A DNA stretch of 64,000 nt from contig JAXGXY010000001.1 of assembly GCA_040772545.1 (NCBI GenBank), positions 620,001-684,000 on the forward strand, in the 5' to 3' direction. The stretch comes from UBA1431 sp002329665. Its GTDB lineage: Bacteria > Bacillota > Clostridia > Christensenellales > UBA1431. This document shows positions 16,040 through 24,608 of the stretch, one piece after another (the first letter of the stretch is position 1; each line of letters begins with the position of its first letter). A program made the translations under genes and the position numbers. Below the pieces are notes generated by a model. That model saw only the letters and a list, made by a program, of their open reading frames with translations. It ran no database searches and had not been told where the DNA came from.

Positions 16040-17026
16040 ATGTCCATCGGGTGCAAAGCGGAACACTCGCGTGTCTGTAAGAAAGTATGTGCGAGCATCC
16101 TCGAAGCCGTGGGAAACACGCCCATTGTCGAACTAAAACGGATGCGCGACCCGAGCGCGGCGCGCATACTGGTCAAAGTCGAGTTTCTCAACGTCGGGGG
16201 CAGCATCAAGACGCGTACGGCGCTGGCGATGATCGAAGCCGCCGAAAAAGAAGGCGTCCTGAAAAAGGGTTCCATCATCGTCGAACCGTCCAGCGGGAAC
16301 CAGGGTATCGGGCTCGCGCTGGTGGGGGCGATCAAGAACTATCGGGTCATCATCGTCATGCCCGACTCGGTTAGCGAGGAACGGCGCAAGCTCATGGAAC
16401 ACTATGGAGCCGAAGTCGTGCTCGTGCCCGATAACGACGACATAGGCGAATGTATACAGGGTTGCCTTGCCGCCGCGATGAAGATGGCCGAAGGCGATCC
16501 GCGCATATTCATACCGCAGCAGTTCAACAACCCGAACAACCCGAAGGTACAGCGTGAGCGGACCGCGGTGGAGATACTGGAACAGGTGAACACGACTATA
16601 GACGGGTTCTGTTCGGGCATAGGGACCGGCGGGACGATCAGCGGCGTCGGGGAGGTCCTCAAAAAGCAGTTCCCGCATGTTCGCATCATGGCCGTCGAGC
16701 CGGAGAACGCTGCGATCCTGGCCGGCGGCGGCATAACGACGCACCTGCAGATGGGCATCGGCGACGGGCTGATCCCCGAAAACCTCAACACCGACATCAT
16801 CGACGGCGTGTATGTCATTTCGGACGACGAGGCGTTGCAGACCGCGCGCGACCTCGCCCGTTTCGAAGGCCTGCTCTGCGGCATCTCCAGCGGCTCGAAC
16901 GTGGCGGGCGCCCTGCGGCTCGCAAAGGAACTCGGCCCGGGGAAGACCGTGCTCACCTTCCTGCCCGATACCGGGGAGAGGTATTTCAGCACGCAGTTGT
17001 TCGAAAAACCCGCAAACCAGGATTGA
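16040..17026 (+). CDS. Cysteine-synthase-like PLP enzyme (fold type II)
   Basis: This 328-residue protein belongs to the cysteine synthase/cystathionine beta-synthase family. The PLP lysine lies in GGSIKTRTALAMIE, the phosphate-binding glycines in GIGTGGTISGVGE, and the PLP-nitrogen serine region in CGISSGSN. The usual TSGNTG substrate loop reads SSGNQG, and the usual SVKDR reads SIKTR, so the substrate may differ from O-acetylserine. There is an N-terminal Cys-containing extension (CKAEHSRVCKKVC). The gene stands alone behind GGAGGAG and is followed by a strong terminator. Confidence 0.85.
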   Translation: MSIGCKAEHSRVCKKVCASILEAVGNTPIVELKRMRDPSAARILVKVEFLNVGGSIKTRTALAMIEAAEKEGVLKKGSIIVEPSSGNQGIGLALVGAIKNYRVIIVMPDSVSEERRKLMEHYGAEVVLVPDNDDIGECIQGCLAAAMKMAEGDPRIFIPQQFNNPNNPKVQRERTAVEILEQVNTTIDGFCSGIGTGGTISGVGEVLKKQFPHVRIMAVEPENAAILAGGGITTHLQMGIGDGLIPENLNTDIIDGVYVISDDEALQTARDLARFEGLLCGISSGSNVAGALRLAKELGPGKTVLTFLPDTGERYFSTQLFEKPANQD

Positions 17027-17045
17027 TTCTTATTTTGCATAGATA

Positions 17046-17078
17046 AGCCCGGCTGCGCCACGGCATCCGGGCTTTTTT
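17046..17078 (+). terminator. Intrinsic terminator of the cysteine-synthase-like gene
   Basis: AGCCCGG (17046-17052) pairs with CCGGGCT (17067-17073), followed by a run of T. It lies 20 bp after the stop codon. Confidence 0.85.
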
Positions 17079-17086
17079 GGTATAAT
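17078..17086 (+). promoter_or_regulatory. Extended -10 promoter element
   Basis: TGGTATAAT is a TGn-type extended -10 immediately after the terminator. No good -35 is seen, which an extended -10 can tolerate. Transcription would start near 17093, about 285 nt before copA. Confidence 0.5.
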
Positions 17087-17091
17087 TCGGC

Positions 17092-17335
17092 AGTGCAAAG
17101 ACGACGGGGAGGCAATGCCTTCAAGCCCGCCTGTGGCTGGCGGAGGGCATATTCGCGCCAAAGAAGAACATGCTAAAAGACGCGGGTCGTTCCGGTTCGG
17201 GGGCGTCTTTCCCGCAGGATTTGAAGCCCTGTTATGCGGGCTTAGCTTGTCAATAGTAGCCGGGATGCAGGGGGTATTTTGCCATCGACGGACCCGGTCC
17301 TGTTGAGCGCGAGGGGACGGGGCTTTCGTTTTGCC
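17092..17335 (+). ncRNA. Candidate structured RNA or long leader upstream of copA
   Basis: The 350-bp gap before copA has no credible ORF but several self-complementary segments: ggaggc/gccttc near 17114, atgcc...ggcat spanning 17119-17154, gacgc/gcgtc near 17182-17209 and AAGCCC/GGGCTT near 17224-17243. An extended -10 sits at its start. A rough hairpin at 17292-17322 followed by CTTTCGTTTT sits at its end. Size and layout fit an independent RNA of about 240 nt or an attenuated leader. I could not match it to 6S, SRP, RNase P, tmRNA or a known metal riboswitch. Confidence 0.35.
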
Positions 17336-17378
17336 ATGGCGGATGGTAGAATAAGGATTGTGAACGAGGTGTTGCGTA

Positions 17379-19829
17379 TTGAAGGACGTCGAAGTATCCG
17401 TACGGGGGATGCACTGCGCGGCCTGTGCCGCGGGAATTGAGAAAGGGCTGAAAAAGCTCGACGGCGTGGCTGAAGCCGCGGTCAACCTGCTTTTTGAGCG
17501 GGCGCACGTGGTTTACGACGAAACGAAGACGGACGAAGAGGCGATTTTGGGCGCCATTCGTTCGCTGGGGTTTGACGCGTCGCTTAAGACGCAGACCGTT
17601 TCCGTCGGGATCGGGGGCATGCACTGCGCGGCCTGCGCCGCGTCCGTGGAAAAAGCGCTGCGGGCTCTAAAAGGCGTCGCTTCCGCCGAGGTGAACCTGG
17701 CCACCGAAACGGCGACGATCGAATACGACGCGGCCCTCGTGCACCCGTCCGAGTTCGGGCCGGTCGTAGAGCACCTCGGGTTCACGGTGCGGGACCTGAA
17801 GGCCCGGGACTATGCCGAAAAAGCGGAGGAAGAAAAACAGCTTGAACTCGCGCGCGCCCGCAGGCGCCTTTGGGTGAGCGGCGTTTTTTCGGCCATCCTC
17901 CTCTATATCGCCATGGGCCCGATGATTGGCCTGCCCGTCCCGACGGCGCTGGACCACATGCGCGCCCCCCTCGCGGCGTCGATCGTCCAGCTCGTGCTGT
18001 GCATCCCCGTCATAGCGGCGGGGTTCGGGTTTTATACGCGCGGGTTCGGGGCGCTTTGGCGCCTCAGCCCGAACATGGATTCGCTGGTGGCCCTGGGGAC
18101 GCTCGCGGCCTTTTGCTACAGCGCCGTAACCATCGTCGAGCTAAGCATGGGCATACATGCGAGCGCGGAGGTGTACTTCGAAAGCGTAGGCGTGATCATC
18201 ACGCTTATCATGCTGGGCAAATACCTGGAAACCAGGGCGAAGGGCAGGACCGGCAGGGCGGTGCGCAAGCTGATGGAGCTTACGCCCAAAACGGCGTCCC
18301 TGCTGCGCAACGGCGAAGAGATCAAGGTCCCCGTCGAGACGGTGCAGGCCGGGGACCGCCTGCTTGTGCGCCGCGGCGAACGCGTCCCGGTCGACGGCGT
18401 GATCGTGCGCGGCAGCACATGGACGGACGAATCGCTGGTCACGGGCGAGAGCATGCCGGTGGAAAAAGGCGAGGGCGACGAAGTGATCGGCGCGACCATC
18501 AACACCAGCGGCGTGATCGAGATACAGGCCAAAAAAGTCGGCCGCGAAACGCTCATCGCGCAGATCATCGACATGGTGGAGAAGGCGCAGGGCTCCAAGG
18601 CGCCCATCGCCAAGCTGGCCGACGTCGTGGCGGGCAGGTTCGTCCCGGCGGTGCTGGGTGTCGCCTTCGCGGCCGCCGCGGCGTGGCTCATAGGAGGCGC
18701 AGAGGTCGGATTCGCGCTGGAAAAATTCGTGGCCGTGCTGGTGATCGCGTGCCCGTGCGCGCTGGGGCTGGCCACGCCCACCGCCATCATGGTGGGGATG
18801 GGCAAGGGCGCGCAACTGGGCGTGCTGTTCAAGGACAGCACGGCGCTCGAGCGCATGCACCATATCCAAAGCATCCTCTTTGACAAGACGGGGACCGTTA
18901 CGATGGGCCGCATGTCGGTCGTGGACGTCGTCCCCGTCGATGGGTGGGACGAGGCCGGTCTTTTAAAGGCGGCGGCGTCGGCGGAAAAAGCGTCCGAGCA
19001 CCCGCTTTCCGCAGCCGTCGCGGAGCGCGCGAAACAGGCCGGGATCGCGCCCGATGAGGTGCGGGACTTCACGGCGGTGGCCGGGCAGGGCGTTCGCGCC
19101 CTCTGGCAGGAACGGGAGGTCCTGGTTGGCAACCGGCGCATGATGGAGGCGCACGGGATCGCTTTTGGCGAGGCCCTCGAAACGAAGGCGCTATCCTTGC
19201 AGGAACAGGGCTGCACCGTGCTCTTCGTCGCGGTGGACAAGGCGCAGGCCGGTTTCGTCGCGATCGAGGACCGAATCAAGGAAAACAGCCCGCAGGCGAT
19301 AGCCGCGATCCGGGAGGCCGGCGTCACGCCGATGCTGGTTACCGGCGACAACCGCCTGGCCGCGCGCGCGGCGGCGGGGCGCGTGGGCATCGAAGAAGTC
19401 CGAAGCGAAGTGCTGCCCGGCGACAAGGCGCGCATCGTCGAGGAACTGCAGCAGCAGGGGCGGGTGGTGGCCATGGTGGGCGACGGCGTGAACGACGCGC
19501 CCGCGCTGGCGCAGGCGGACATCGGCATCGCGGTCGGCTCGGGCACGGACATCGCGATGGAAGCGGCGGACGTCGTCCTCGTGAAGGGGGACATCCTGCA
19601 TGTGGCCAGGGCGCTCCGGCTGAGCAAACGGACGCTGCGCATCATCAAGCAGAACCTGTTCTGGGCGTTCGGATACAACGTCGTGTGCATCCCGGTCGCG
19701 GCGGGCCTGCTCCAGCTTTTCGGCGGGATCGGGCTGAACCCGATGATCGCGGCTGCGGCGATGTCGCTCAGTTCCGTTTCGGTAGTCACAAACGCGCTCC
19801 GCCTCTCGAGGTTCGACCCCGGCATATGA
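17379..19829 (+). CDS. copA: Copper-exporting P1B-type ATPase
   Basis: This 816-residue protein has two N-terminal metal-binding domains, each with MHCAAC (Cys 13/16 and 83/86). Membrane helices follow, then the actuator motif TGES, the copper-translocation motif CPC at residues 458-460, the phosphorylation site DKTGT at about 502, the SEHPLS nucleotide-binding motif and GDGVNDAP at about 701. CPC with CxxC metal-binding domains marks a Cu(I) exporter. The start is the TTG at 17379, seven bases after GAGGTG. No copper chaperone or CsoR repressor is adjacent; control may lie in the long upstream leader. Confidence 0.95.
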   Translation: MKDVEVSVRGMHCAACAAGIEKGLKKLDGVAEAAVNLLFERAHVVYDETKTDEEAILGAIRSLGFDASLKTQTVSVGIGGMHCAACAASVEKALRALKGVASAEVNLATETATIEYDAALVHPSEFGPVVEHLGFTVRDLKARDYAEKAEEEKQLELARARRRLWVSGVFSAILLYIAMGPMIGLPVPTALDHMRAPLAASIVQLVLCIPVIAAGFGFYTRGFGALWRLSPNMDSLVALGTLAAFCYSAVTIVELSMGIHASAEVYFESVGVIITLIMLGKYLETRAKGRTGRAVRKLMELTPKTASLLRNGEEIKVPVETVQAGDRLLVRRGERVPVDGVIVRGSTWTDESLVTGESMPVEKGEGDEVIGATINTSGVIEIQAKKVGRETLIAQIIDMVEKAQGSKAPIAKLADVVAGRFVPAVLGVAFAAAAAWLIGGAEVGFALEKFVAVLVIACPCALGLATPTAIMVGMGKGAQLGVLFKDSTALERMHHIQSILFDKTGTVTMGRMSVVDVVPVDGWDEAGLLKAAASAEKASEHPLSAAVAERAKQAGIAPDEVRDFTAVAGQGVRALWQEREVLVGNRRMMEAHGIAFGEALETKALSLQEQGCTVLFVAVDKAQAGFVAIEDRIKENSPQAIAAIREAGVTPMLVTGDNRLAARAAAGRVGIEEVRSEVLPGDKARIVEELQQQGRVVAMVGDGVNDAPALAQADIGIAVGSGTDIAMEAADVVLVKGDILHVARALRLSKRTLRIIKQNLFWAFGYNVVCIPVAAGLLQLFGGIGLNPMIAAAAMSLSSVSVVTNALRLSRFDPGI

Positions 19830-19850
19830 GGCTTGACATGGAGAGTATGC

Positions 19851-20867
19851 ATGAAGATAACGGTCGTGGTCCCCAACTACAACGGCGAAAGGTTTCTTGC
19901 CGAATGCTTCGATGCGCTTAAAAGGCAGACTTTCGAGGGGTTTGAGTCCATACTGGTCGACAACGCTTCCGCCGACGGAAGCATGGAGCTGATGCTGGAG
20001 AGATACCCGGAAGTGCGCTGCATACGGATGAAAGAGAACACCGGTTTTGCAGCGGCCGTGAACGCGGGCGTCGCCGCGTCGGAAGCGCCGTTCGTGGCGC
20101 TCCTGAACAACGACGCGATCCCCGAGCCCGGCTGGCTCGAGGCGCTTTACCGCTGCATCGTTAAAAAAAAGCGCGTCTTCTCGGTTTCGAGCAAGATGAT
20201 ACAGTATAATGACCGCACCGCGATCGACGACGCGGGCGACGGTCTAACCGTCGGCGGCAACGCGTTCCAGCGGGGGCACGGGCGCCACGTTTCAAGGTAC
20301 CGCCGGGACGCGCGCGTGTTCAGCAGCTGCGGCGGCGCCGCGCTGTACCGGAGGGAAACGCTGCTCGCGCTGGGCGGGTTCGACGAGAGGTTCTTCGCCT
20401 ACCTCGAGGACGTCGACATAGGGTTCAGGGCGCGGCTCCACGGCTATATCAACGTTTACTGCGCAAACGCCGTCGTCCACCACATCGGCAGCGCGACGAG
20501 TTCGAGCATATCCGGCGCCTTCAAGCTGCGGCTGAGCGCGCGCAACAACATCGTGCTCATCCACAAGAACATGCCGCCCTGGATGCGCAGGCTGAACGCC
20601 CCGTTCCTGGCCGGCGCCCGCAAGAGGAAGGAAAAGAGCTACCGGGCGAACGGGTTCGGCACCGCCTGGGACGAAGGCGTTTCCCAGGCGAAGGCCATGC
20701 TAAGGGATATCAAGCCGGAATACGGGGAGACGCGCCGCATCCACCAAACAGGGACGTGGCTGAGCATGTGGGTGAGCACGTTCAGGATCGGGTATTACAA
20801 GGGCCTGCGCAGGCTCCTGGGCTGCGCGCGCAGGCTGGCGCCGAAAAGGCGCGGGCGGGGTGTGTGA
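19851..20867 (+). CDS. Family 2 glycosyltransferase (rhamnosyltransferase-like)
   Basis: This 338-residue GT-A enzyme begins KITVVVPNYNGERFL and has the nucleotide-binding DNASADGS, the metal-binding LNNDAIPEPGWLE and the acceptor-site motif GGFDERFFAYLEDVDIGFRARLHG. A basic C-terminal region (ARKRKEKSYR) may touch membrane. It probably adds a sugar to a cell-surface polysaccharide; donor and acceptor are unknown. The start is the ATG at 19851 behind GGAGAG rather than the TTG at 19833. It lies 21 bp after copA. Confidence 0.87.
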   Translation: MKITVVVPNYNGERFLAECFDALKRQTFEGFESILVDNASADGSMELMLERYPEVRCIRMKENTGFAAAVNAGVAASEAPFVALLNNDAIPEPGWLEALYRCIVKKKRVFSVSSKMIQYNDRTAIDDAGDGLTVGGNAFQRGHGRHVSRYRRDARVFSSCGGAALYRRETLLALGGFDERFFAYLEDVDIGFRARLHGYINVYCANAVVHHIGSATSSSISGAFKLRLSARNNIVLIHKNMPPWMRRLNAPFLAGARKRKEKSYRANGFGTAWDEGVSQAKAMLRDIKPEYGETRRIHQTGTWLSMWVSTFRIGYYKGLRRLLGCARRLAPKRRGRGV

Positions 20868-20868
20868 A

Positions 20869-22161
20869 ATGGAAACGATCATGCTTTTTATCCTGTGCGG
20901 CCTGAGTGCACTGCTCCTCGTCCTCGTCATCCTGCTTCTTCGGCGGCCGGCGGGGGCCGCGGGGCATGCGGAGGATCGTGTCGCCCGTATGGAGAAGGCG
21001 CTGTCGATGCAGCTGCAGCGGTCCATGCAGGACAACCTTGCGCAGTTTTCCATGCAGCGCGACGAGATCGGCGCGCAGATGACCCGCATGGCGCAGATGC
21101 TTTCCGGCGACGTCGGGCGGATGAGCGAGGCGCAGCAGAACAGCCTCAGGGGCATGGGGATGCAGCTCGTCGAAATGGTGCGGTTAAACCAGCAGAAGCT
21201 GGACGAGATGCGCCTCACGCTCGAAAAGAGCCTGAAATCCATGTCCGAGGACAACGCGAGGCGCCTCGAGGAGATGCGGCGCACCGTCGACGAAAAGCTC
21301 CAGTCCACGCTCGAAAGCCGTCTCAACCAGTCGTTCGAAATGGTGAGCAAGCGCCTGGAGCAGGTCTACCGCTCGCTGGGCGAGATGCAGGCGCTCGCCG
21401 AGGGCGTGGGCGACCTCAAGCGCGTGCTTTCCAACGTGAAGGTGCGGGGGACATGGGGCGAGGTCCAGCTGGGCGCGCTGCTCGAGCAGATGCTCGCGCC
21501 TTCCCAGTACGCGTGCAACGTCGCGGTCAGGCCGGGCTCGGCCGAGCGGGTGGAGTACGCGATATGCCTGCCGGGGAAGGACGACGAAGGGAGTGCGGTC
21601 TACCTCCCGATCGACGCGAAGTTCCCGCAGGAAGCCTATCTGCGCCTGACCGACGCCGCCCGCGAAGGCGACGCGGCCGCCGTGGAGGCCCAGGCGAAGC
21701 AGCTCGAGAACATATTGAAAGCCCAGGCCCGACAGATCATGGAAAAATACATAAATCCCCCGCATACGACCGACTTTGCTATCATGTACCTGCCGACGGA
21801 AGGGCTTTACGCCGAAGCGGTGCGAAGGAGCGGTTTCATCGAATCGCTGCAGCGGGATTACCGCGTGTCGGTCGCAGGCCCGTCCACGCTGACGGCGCTG
21901 CTCAACAGCCTGCAGATGGGTTTCAGGACGCTCGCGATCGAGAAGCATTCCAGCGAGGTGTGGCGGCTGCTGGGCGAGTGCAAACGGGAGTTCAACGAGT
22001 TCGCCGGGATGCTGGACAAGACCAGGAAGAAGCTGCAGGAAGCGGTGAACACGATGGACACCGCCGCTAAGAAGTCGAGAAGGATCGACCGGAAGCTCAG
22101 GGCCGTCCAGATAGGGGAGGCCATTTTGGATGAAGACATCGAAGGAGACGCGCTCGCATGA
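20869..22161 (+). CDS. rmuC: DNA recombination protein RmuC homologue
   Basis: This 430-residue protein has an N-terminal membrane helix (IMLFILCGLSALLLVLVILLL), a long coiled coil (about 35-175) and the RmuC nuclease-like core (GDLKRVLSNVKVRGTWGEVQLGALLEQMLAPSQY, YLPIDAKFPQEAYLRL, FAIMYLPTEGLYAEA, LTALLNSLQMGFRTLAIEKHSSEVW). RmuC limits DNA inversions at small inverted repeats. The stop overlaps the ATG of apbE by four bases. Confidence 0.92.
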   Translation: METIMLFILCGLSALLLVLVILLLRRPAGAAGHAEDRVARMEKALSMQLQRSMQDNLAQFSMQRDEIGAQMTRMAQMLSGDVGRMSEAQQNSLRGMGMQLVEMVRLNQQKLDEMRLTLEKSLKSMSEDNARRLEEMRRTVDEKLQSTLESRLNQSFEMVSKRLEQVYRSLGEMQALAEGVGDLKRVLSNVKVRGTWGEVQLGALLEQMLAPSQYACNVAVRPGSAERVEYAICLPGKDDEGSAVYLPIDAKFPQEAYLRLTDAAREGDAAAVEAQAKQLENILKAQARQIMEKYINPPHTTDFAIMYLPTEGLYAEAVRRSGFIESLQRDYRVSVAGPSTLTALLNSLQMGFRTLAIEKHSSEVWRLLGECKREFNEFAGMLDKTRKKLQEAVNTMDTAAKKSRRIDRKLRAVQIGEAILDEDIEGDALA

Positions 22162-23192
22162 AAAAACACGTGAGGAGGGCTGTGGCTATGGCCGCCGCGC
22201 TCGCCTGCGCCGCTGCGGCGGCTGGCTGCGGCCCGCAGGCGGGGGAGGACAGGACCACCCGGACCAGGTTCCTGCTGGGCACGGTCGTCACGCTCACGGC
22301 TTACCAGAGCGGCGCGGAGGAGACGCTCGACAGGGCTTTTGAGCGCATCGGGCAGATCGAAGACGAGATGAGCGCCCATAAACCGGACAGCCAGATCGGA
22401 AGGCTGAACGCCGAAGGGACCGCCAGGCTCACGGCGGACGTTTTTTTCGTGCTTGAAAGGGCGCTGAATATGGCCGCGCTCTCCGGCGGCGCGTTCGACC
22501 CGACGGTGCTCCCGCTGAGCAGGCTTTGGGGGATCGACGGCGAAACGAAGCAGAAGAAAGTGCCGCCCGCCGATGAGGTCGGAAAGGCGCGCGCCCTAGT
22601 GGACTACAAGAAAGTCGCGCTGGACGGCAAAACGGGCACGGCCACTCTCAAAAAAGGCATGGGCGTCGACCTGGGCGGCATCGCCAAGGGCTACGCCGCC
22701 GACGAGGCCTGGCGCATCTTCAGGGAGGACGGCGTGAAAAGCGCGGTCCTGGACCTCGGCGGGAACGTCGTGGCCATAGGCACCCGTCCGGACGGCCGGC
22801 CGTGGCGCATCGGCATCCGCGACCCGCGCGCGCAGCCGGAGGGCGCGCACTACGCGGTGCTCGCCCTCAGCGACGAGGCGGCGGTCACGTCGGGGGACTA
22901 CCAGCGCTACTTCGAGGCGGACGGCGTGCGCTACCACCACATCTTCGACACTTCGACCGGGTACCCGGCCAGAAACGGCGTCGTCAGCGCCACGATCGTA
23001 TCCAAGGACTCCACGACGGCGGACGCGCTCTCCACCGCGGTGTTCGCGCTGGGCGTCGAAAAGGGGCTGGCCCTTGTTGAGTCCGTGGAGGGTACCGAGG
23101 CGCTGGTCGTGACCGAGGATAAAAAAGTCTACGCCACGCCCGGCATCAGAGACAGGGTGGAGATGGCCTCCACGGAGTATACGCTGCAATGA
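22158..23192 (+). CDS. apbE: FAD:protein FMN transferase, lipoprotein
   Basis: This 344-residue exported flavinyltransferase attaches FMN to Thr residues of partner proteins. It has a lipoprotein signal with the lipobox AAAGC near residue 24. The ApbE motifs follow: FLLGTVVTLTAY, MSAHKPDSQIGRLN, GGAFDPTVLPLSRLWG, GVDLGGIAKGYAAD, LDLGGNVVAIG, and HHIFDTSTGYPARNGVVSATIV with the metal-binding Asp/Thr. It overlaps rmuC by four bases and the NusG-II gene by four bases. The following two genes often accompany ApbE in Firmicutes. Confidence 0.94.
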   Translation: MKKHVRRAVAMAAALACAAAAAGCGPQAGEDRTTRTRFLLGTVVTLTAYQSGAEETLDRAFERIGQIEDEMSAHKPDSQIGRLNAEGTARLTADVFFVLERALNMAALSGGAFDPTVLPLSRLWGIDGETKQKKVPPADEVGKARALVDYKKVALDGKTGTATLKKGMGVDLGGIAKGYAADEAWRIFREDGVKSAVLDLGGNVVAIGTRPDGRPWRIGIRDPRAQPEGAHYAVLALSDEAAVTSGDYQRYFEADGVRYHHIFDTSTGYPARNGVVSATIVSKDSTTADALSTAVFALGVEKGLALVESVEGTEALVVTEDKKVYATPGIRDRVEMASTEYTLQ

Positions 23193-23542
23193 AAAAAGGC
23201 GATTTTTTGATAATAGCCTTCCTCCTGGCGGCCGCCGCACTGCTCTTCCTGGCGTTTTCCCCGCGCGATGCTGGCGCTGCCGCCTATGTTGTGGTCATAA
23301 AGGACGGGCGGCAGGTCTTCAGGGAACCGCTTAAAGGCACCGACGCGCACTGGGCGGACGCGCACAACCGCGTCGTCGTCAGGGACGGCAGAGTGTGGAT
23401 GGAATGGTCCGACTGCGCCAACCAGGTCTGCGTGCACTCGGGGGCGATCGGCGAGGCCGGGCAGCAAATCGTCTGTCTGCCCAACCGGGTGATGGTCCGG
23501 ATCGAGGCCGCAAACGCAGGGCTCGACGGCATCACGTACTGA
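23189..23542 (+). CDS. NusG domain II-containing exported protein
   Basis: This 117-residue protein has an N-terminal signal anchor (FLIIAFLLAAAALLFLAF) followed by the NusG-II beta fold: YVVVIKDGRQVFREPL, VVVRDGRVWMEWSDCANQVCVHSGAI and IVCLPNRVMVRIE. The spaced cysteines (DCANQVC, IVC) are typical. Exact function is unknown; the family co-occurs with ApbE and Gx transporter genes in electron-transport-linked clusters. The ATG overlaps the apbE stop. Confidence 0.85.
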   Translation: MKKGDFLIIAFLLAAAALLFLAFSPRDAGAAAYVVVIKDGRQVFREPLKGTDAHWADAHNRVVVRDGRVWMEWSDCANQVCVHSGAIGEAGQQIVCLPNRVMVRIEAANAGLDGITY

Positions 23543-23555
23543 GGGGGGCGGGAGA

Positions 23556-24089
23556 ATGAACAGGGTCCGCCGCCTGGTGCTCCTTTCGCTGCTGGTGGCG
23601 ATGGCCACGGCGGCAAACTACCTCGAGGGCCTGATGCCCCTGTTGATCCCCGCGCTCCCCGGGGCGAAGCTGGGGCTCGCCAACGTGTTTTCGCTCTTCG
23701 CGCTCGTTTCGCTGGGCCCGGCGGACGCGTTCACTGTGGTGGTCGTGCGCTGTATCCTGGTATCCGCCGTCTGGGGGCAGCCGGTGAGCCTCGCCTACAG
23801 CCTGGCAGGGGGCTTTCTGAGCATGCTGGCGATGTGGGCACTGACAAGGCTTTTCAAAGAACGCCTGAGCCTGTACGGCGTCAGCGCGGCCGGGGCGTTT
23901 TTCCATAACCTGGGGCAGCTTTGTGTTGCGGCAATTATCATGCAGAGCGGATACGTCTTCGGGTATCTGCCGCTAATGACCGCCGTCGCCGTGCCCACCG
24001 GCCTGTTCGTAGGGGCCGCGACCTTCCTCGTGAAAAAAGCGGTGGACAAGACGGACCTGTTGAAAGGCGCGAAAAAGGAGGCGGATTGA
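23556..24089 (+). CDS. Gx transporter family membrane protein
   Basis: This 177-residue protein has five or six helices. It starts RRLVLLSLLVAMATAANYLEGLMP and contains PALPGAKLGLANVFSLFALV, WGQPVSLAYSLAGGFLSMLAMW and AAGAFFHNLGQLCVAAIIM. This is the family once labelled heptaprenyl diphosphate synthase component I, now Gx transporter family. It sits in the apbE/NusG-II operon behind GGGGGCGGGAG, and its TGA overlaps the next ATG. Confidence 0.85.
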   Translation: MNRVRRLVLLSLLVAMATAANYLEGLMPLLIPALPGAKLGLANVFSLFALVSLGPADAFTVVVVRCILVSAVWGQPVSLAYSLAGGFLSMLAMWALTRLFKERLSLYGVSAAGAFFHNLGQLCVAAIIMQSGYVFGYLPLMTAVAVPTGLFVGAATFLVKKAVDKTDLLKGAKKEAD

Positions 24090-24565
24090 TGGCCGGCACC
24101 CCTGACGAGATTTTTATGAAAGAAGCGCTGGCCGAGGCGAAAAAGGCCATGGATAAGGGCGAGATACCGGTCGGCGCCGTCGTGGTTTTGGGCGGCGAGG
24201 TCATCGGACGGGGCCACAACCTCAGGGAGGCGACCGGCGACCCCACGGCGCACGCCGAGATGCTGGCCCTCAGGGAGGCGGCGCGAGCGATAGGGCACTG
24301 GCGTCTGATCGGCTGCACGCTCTACGTCACGCTCGAGCCCTGCCCGATGTGCGCCGGGGCCGTCATCAACGGCCGCGTGGGCCGCGTCTGTTTCGGCGCG
24401 TTCGACCCGAAGGCGGGCTGCTGCGGCACGCTCTACGACCTGACCGGCGAGAGGAAGTTCAACCATCACCCGGACGTCGCCGGCGGGGTACTCAATGACG
24501 AATGCGCCGCGCTATTAAAAGAATTTTTCTCAAAAAGACGCGCGGCGCAGAAAGAGGAGAAGTGA
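24089..24565 (+). CDS. tadA: tRNA-specific adenosine-34 deaminase
   Basis: This 158-residue zinc enzyme converts A34 to inosine in tRNA-Arg. The active site is TAHAEM (His, catalytic Glu) and EPCPMCAGA (two zinc Cys). FGAFDPKAGCCGTLYDL and the C-terminal LLKEFF follow the family. The start is the ATG at 24089 behind AAGGAGG, overlapping the previous stop. The standard housekeeping length supports an intact gene. Confidence 0.94.
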   Translation: MAGTPDEIFMKEALAEAKKAMDKGEIPVGAVVVLGGEVIGRGHNLREATGDPTAHAEMLALREAARAIGHWRLIGCTLYVTLEPCPMCAGAVINGRVGRVCFGAFDPKAGCCGTLYDLTGERKFNHHPDVAGGVLNDECAALLKEFFSKRRAAQKEEK

Positions 24566-24608
24566 GGACAGGCGCAAATTTATGCCCGTAACACAGGGTT
24601 TGCGGCGT

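Noticed and set aside
17092..17335. 6S, SRP or NiCo riboswitch identity for the copA upstream region
   Set aside because: None of the diagnostic conserved motifs could be matched by eye, so it is kept only as an unnamed candidate RNA.
24566..24608. SRP RNA gene next to the tRNA deaminase gene, a common location
   Set aside because: Only about 40 bp are available and the conserved SRP apical GGAAG...GCAG motif is absent.
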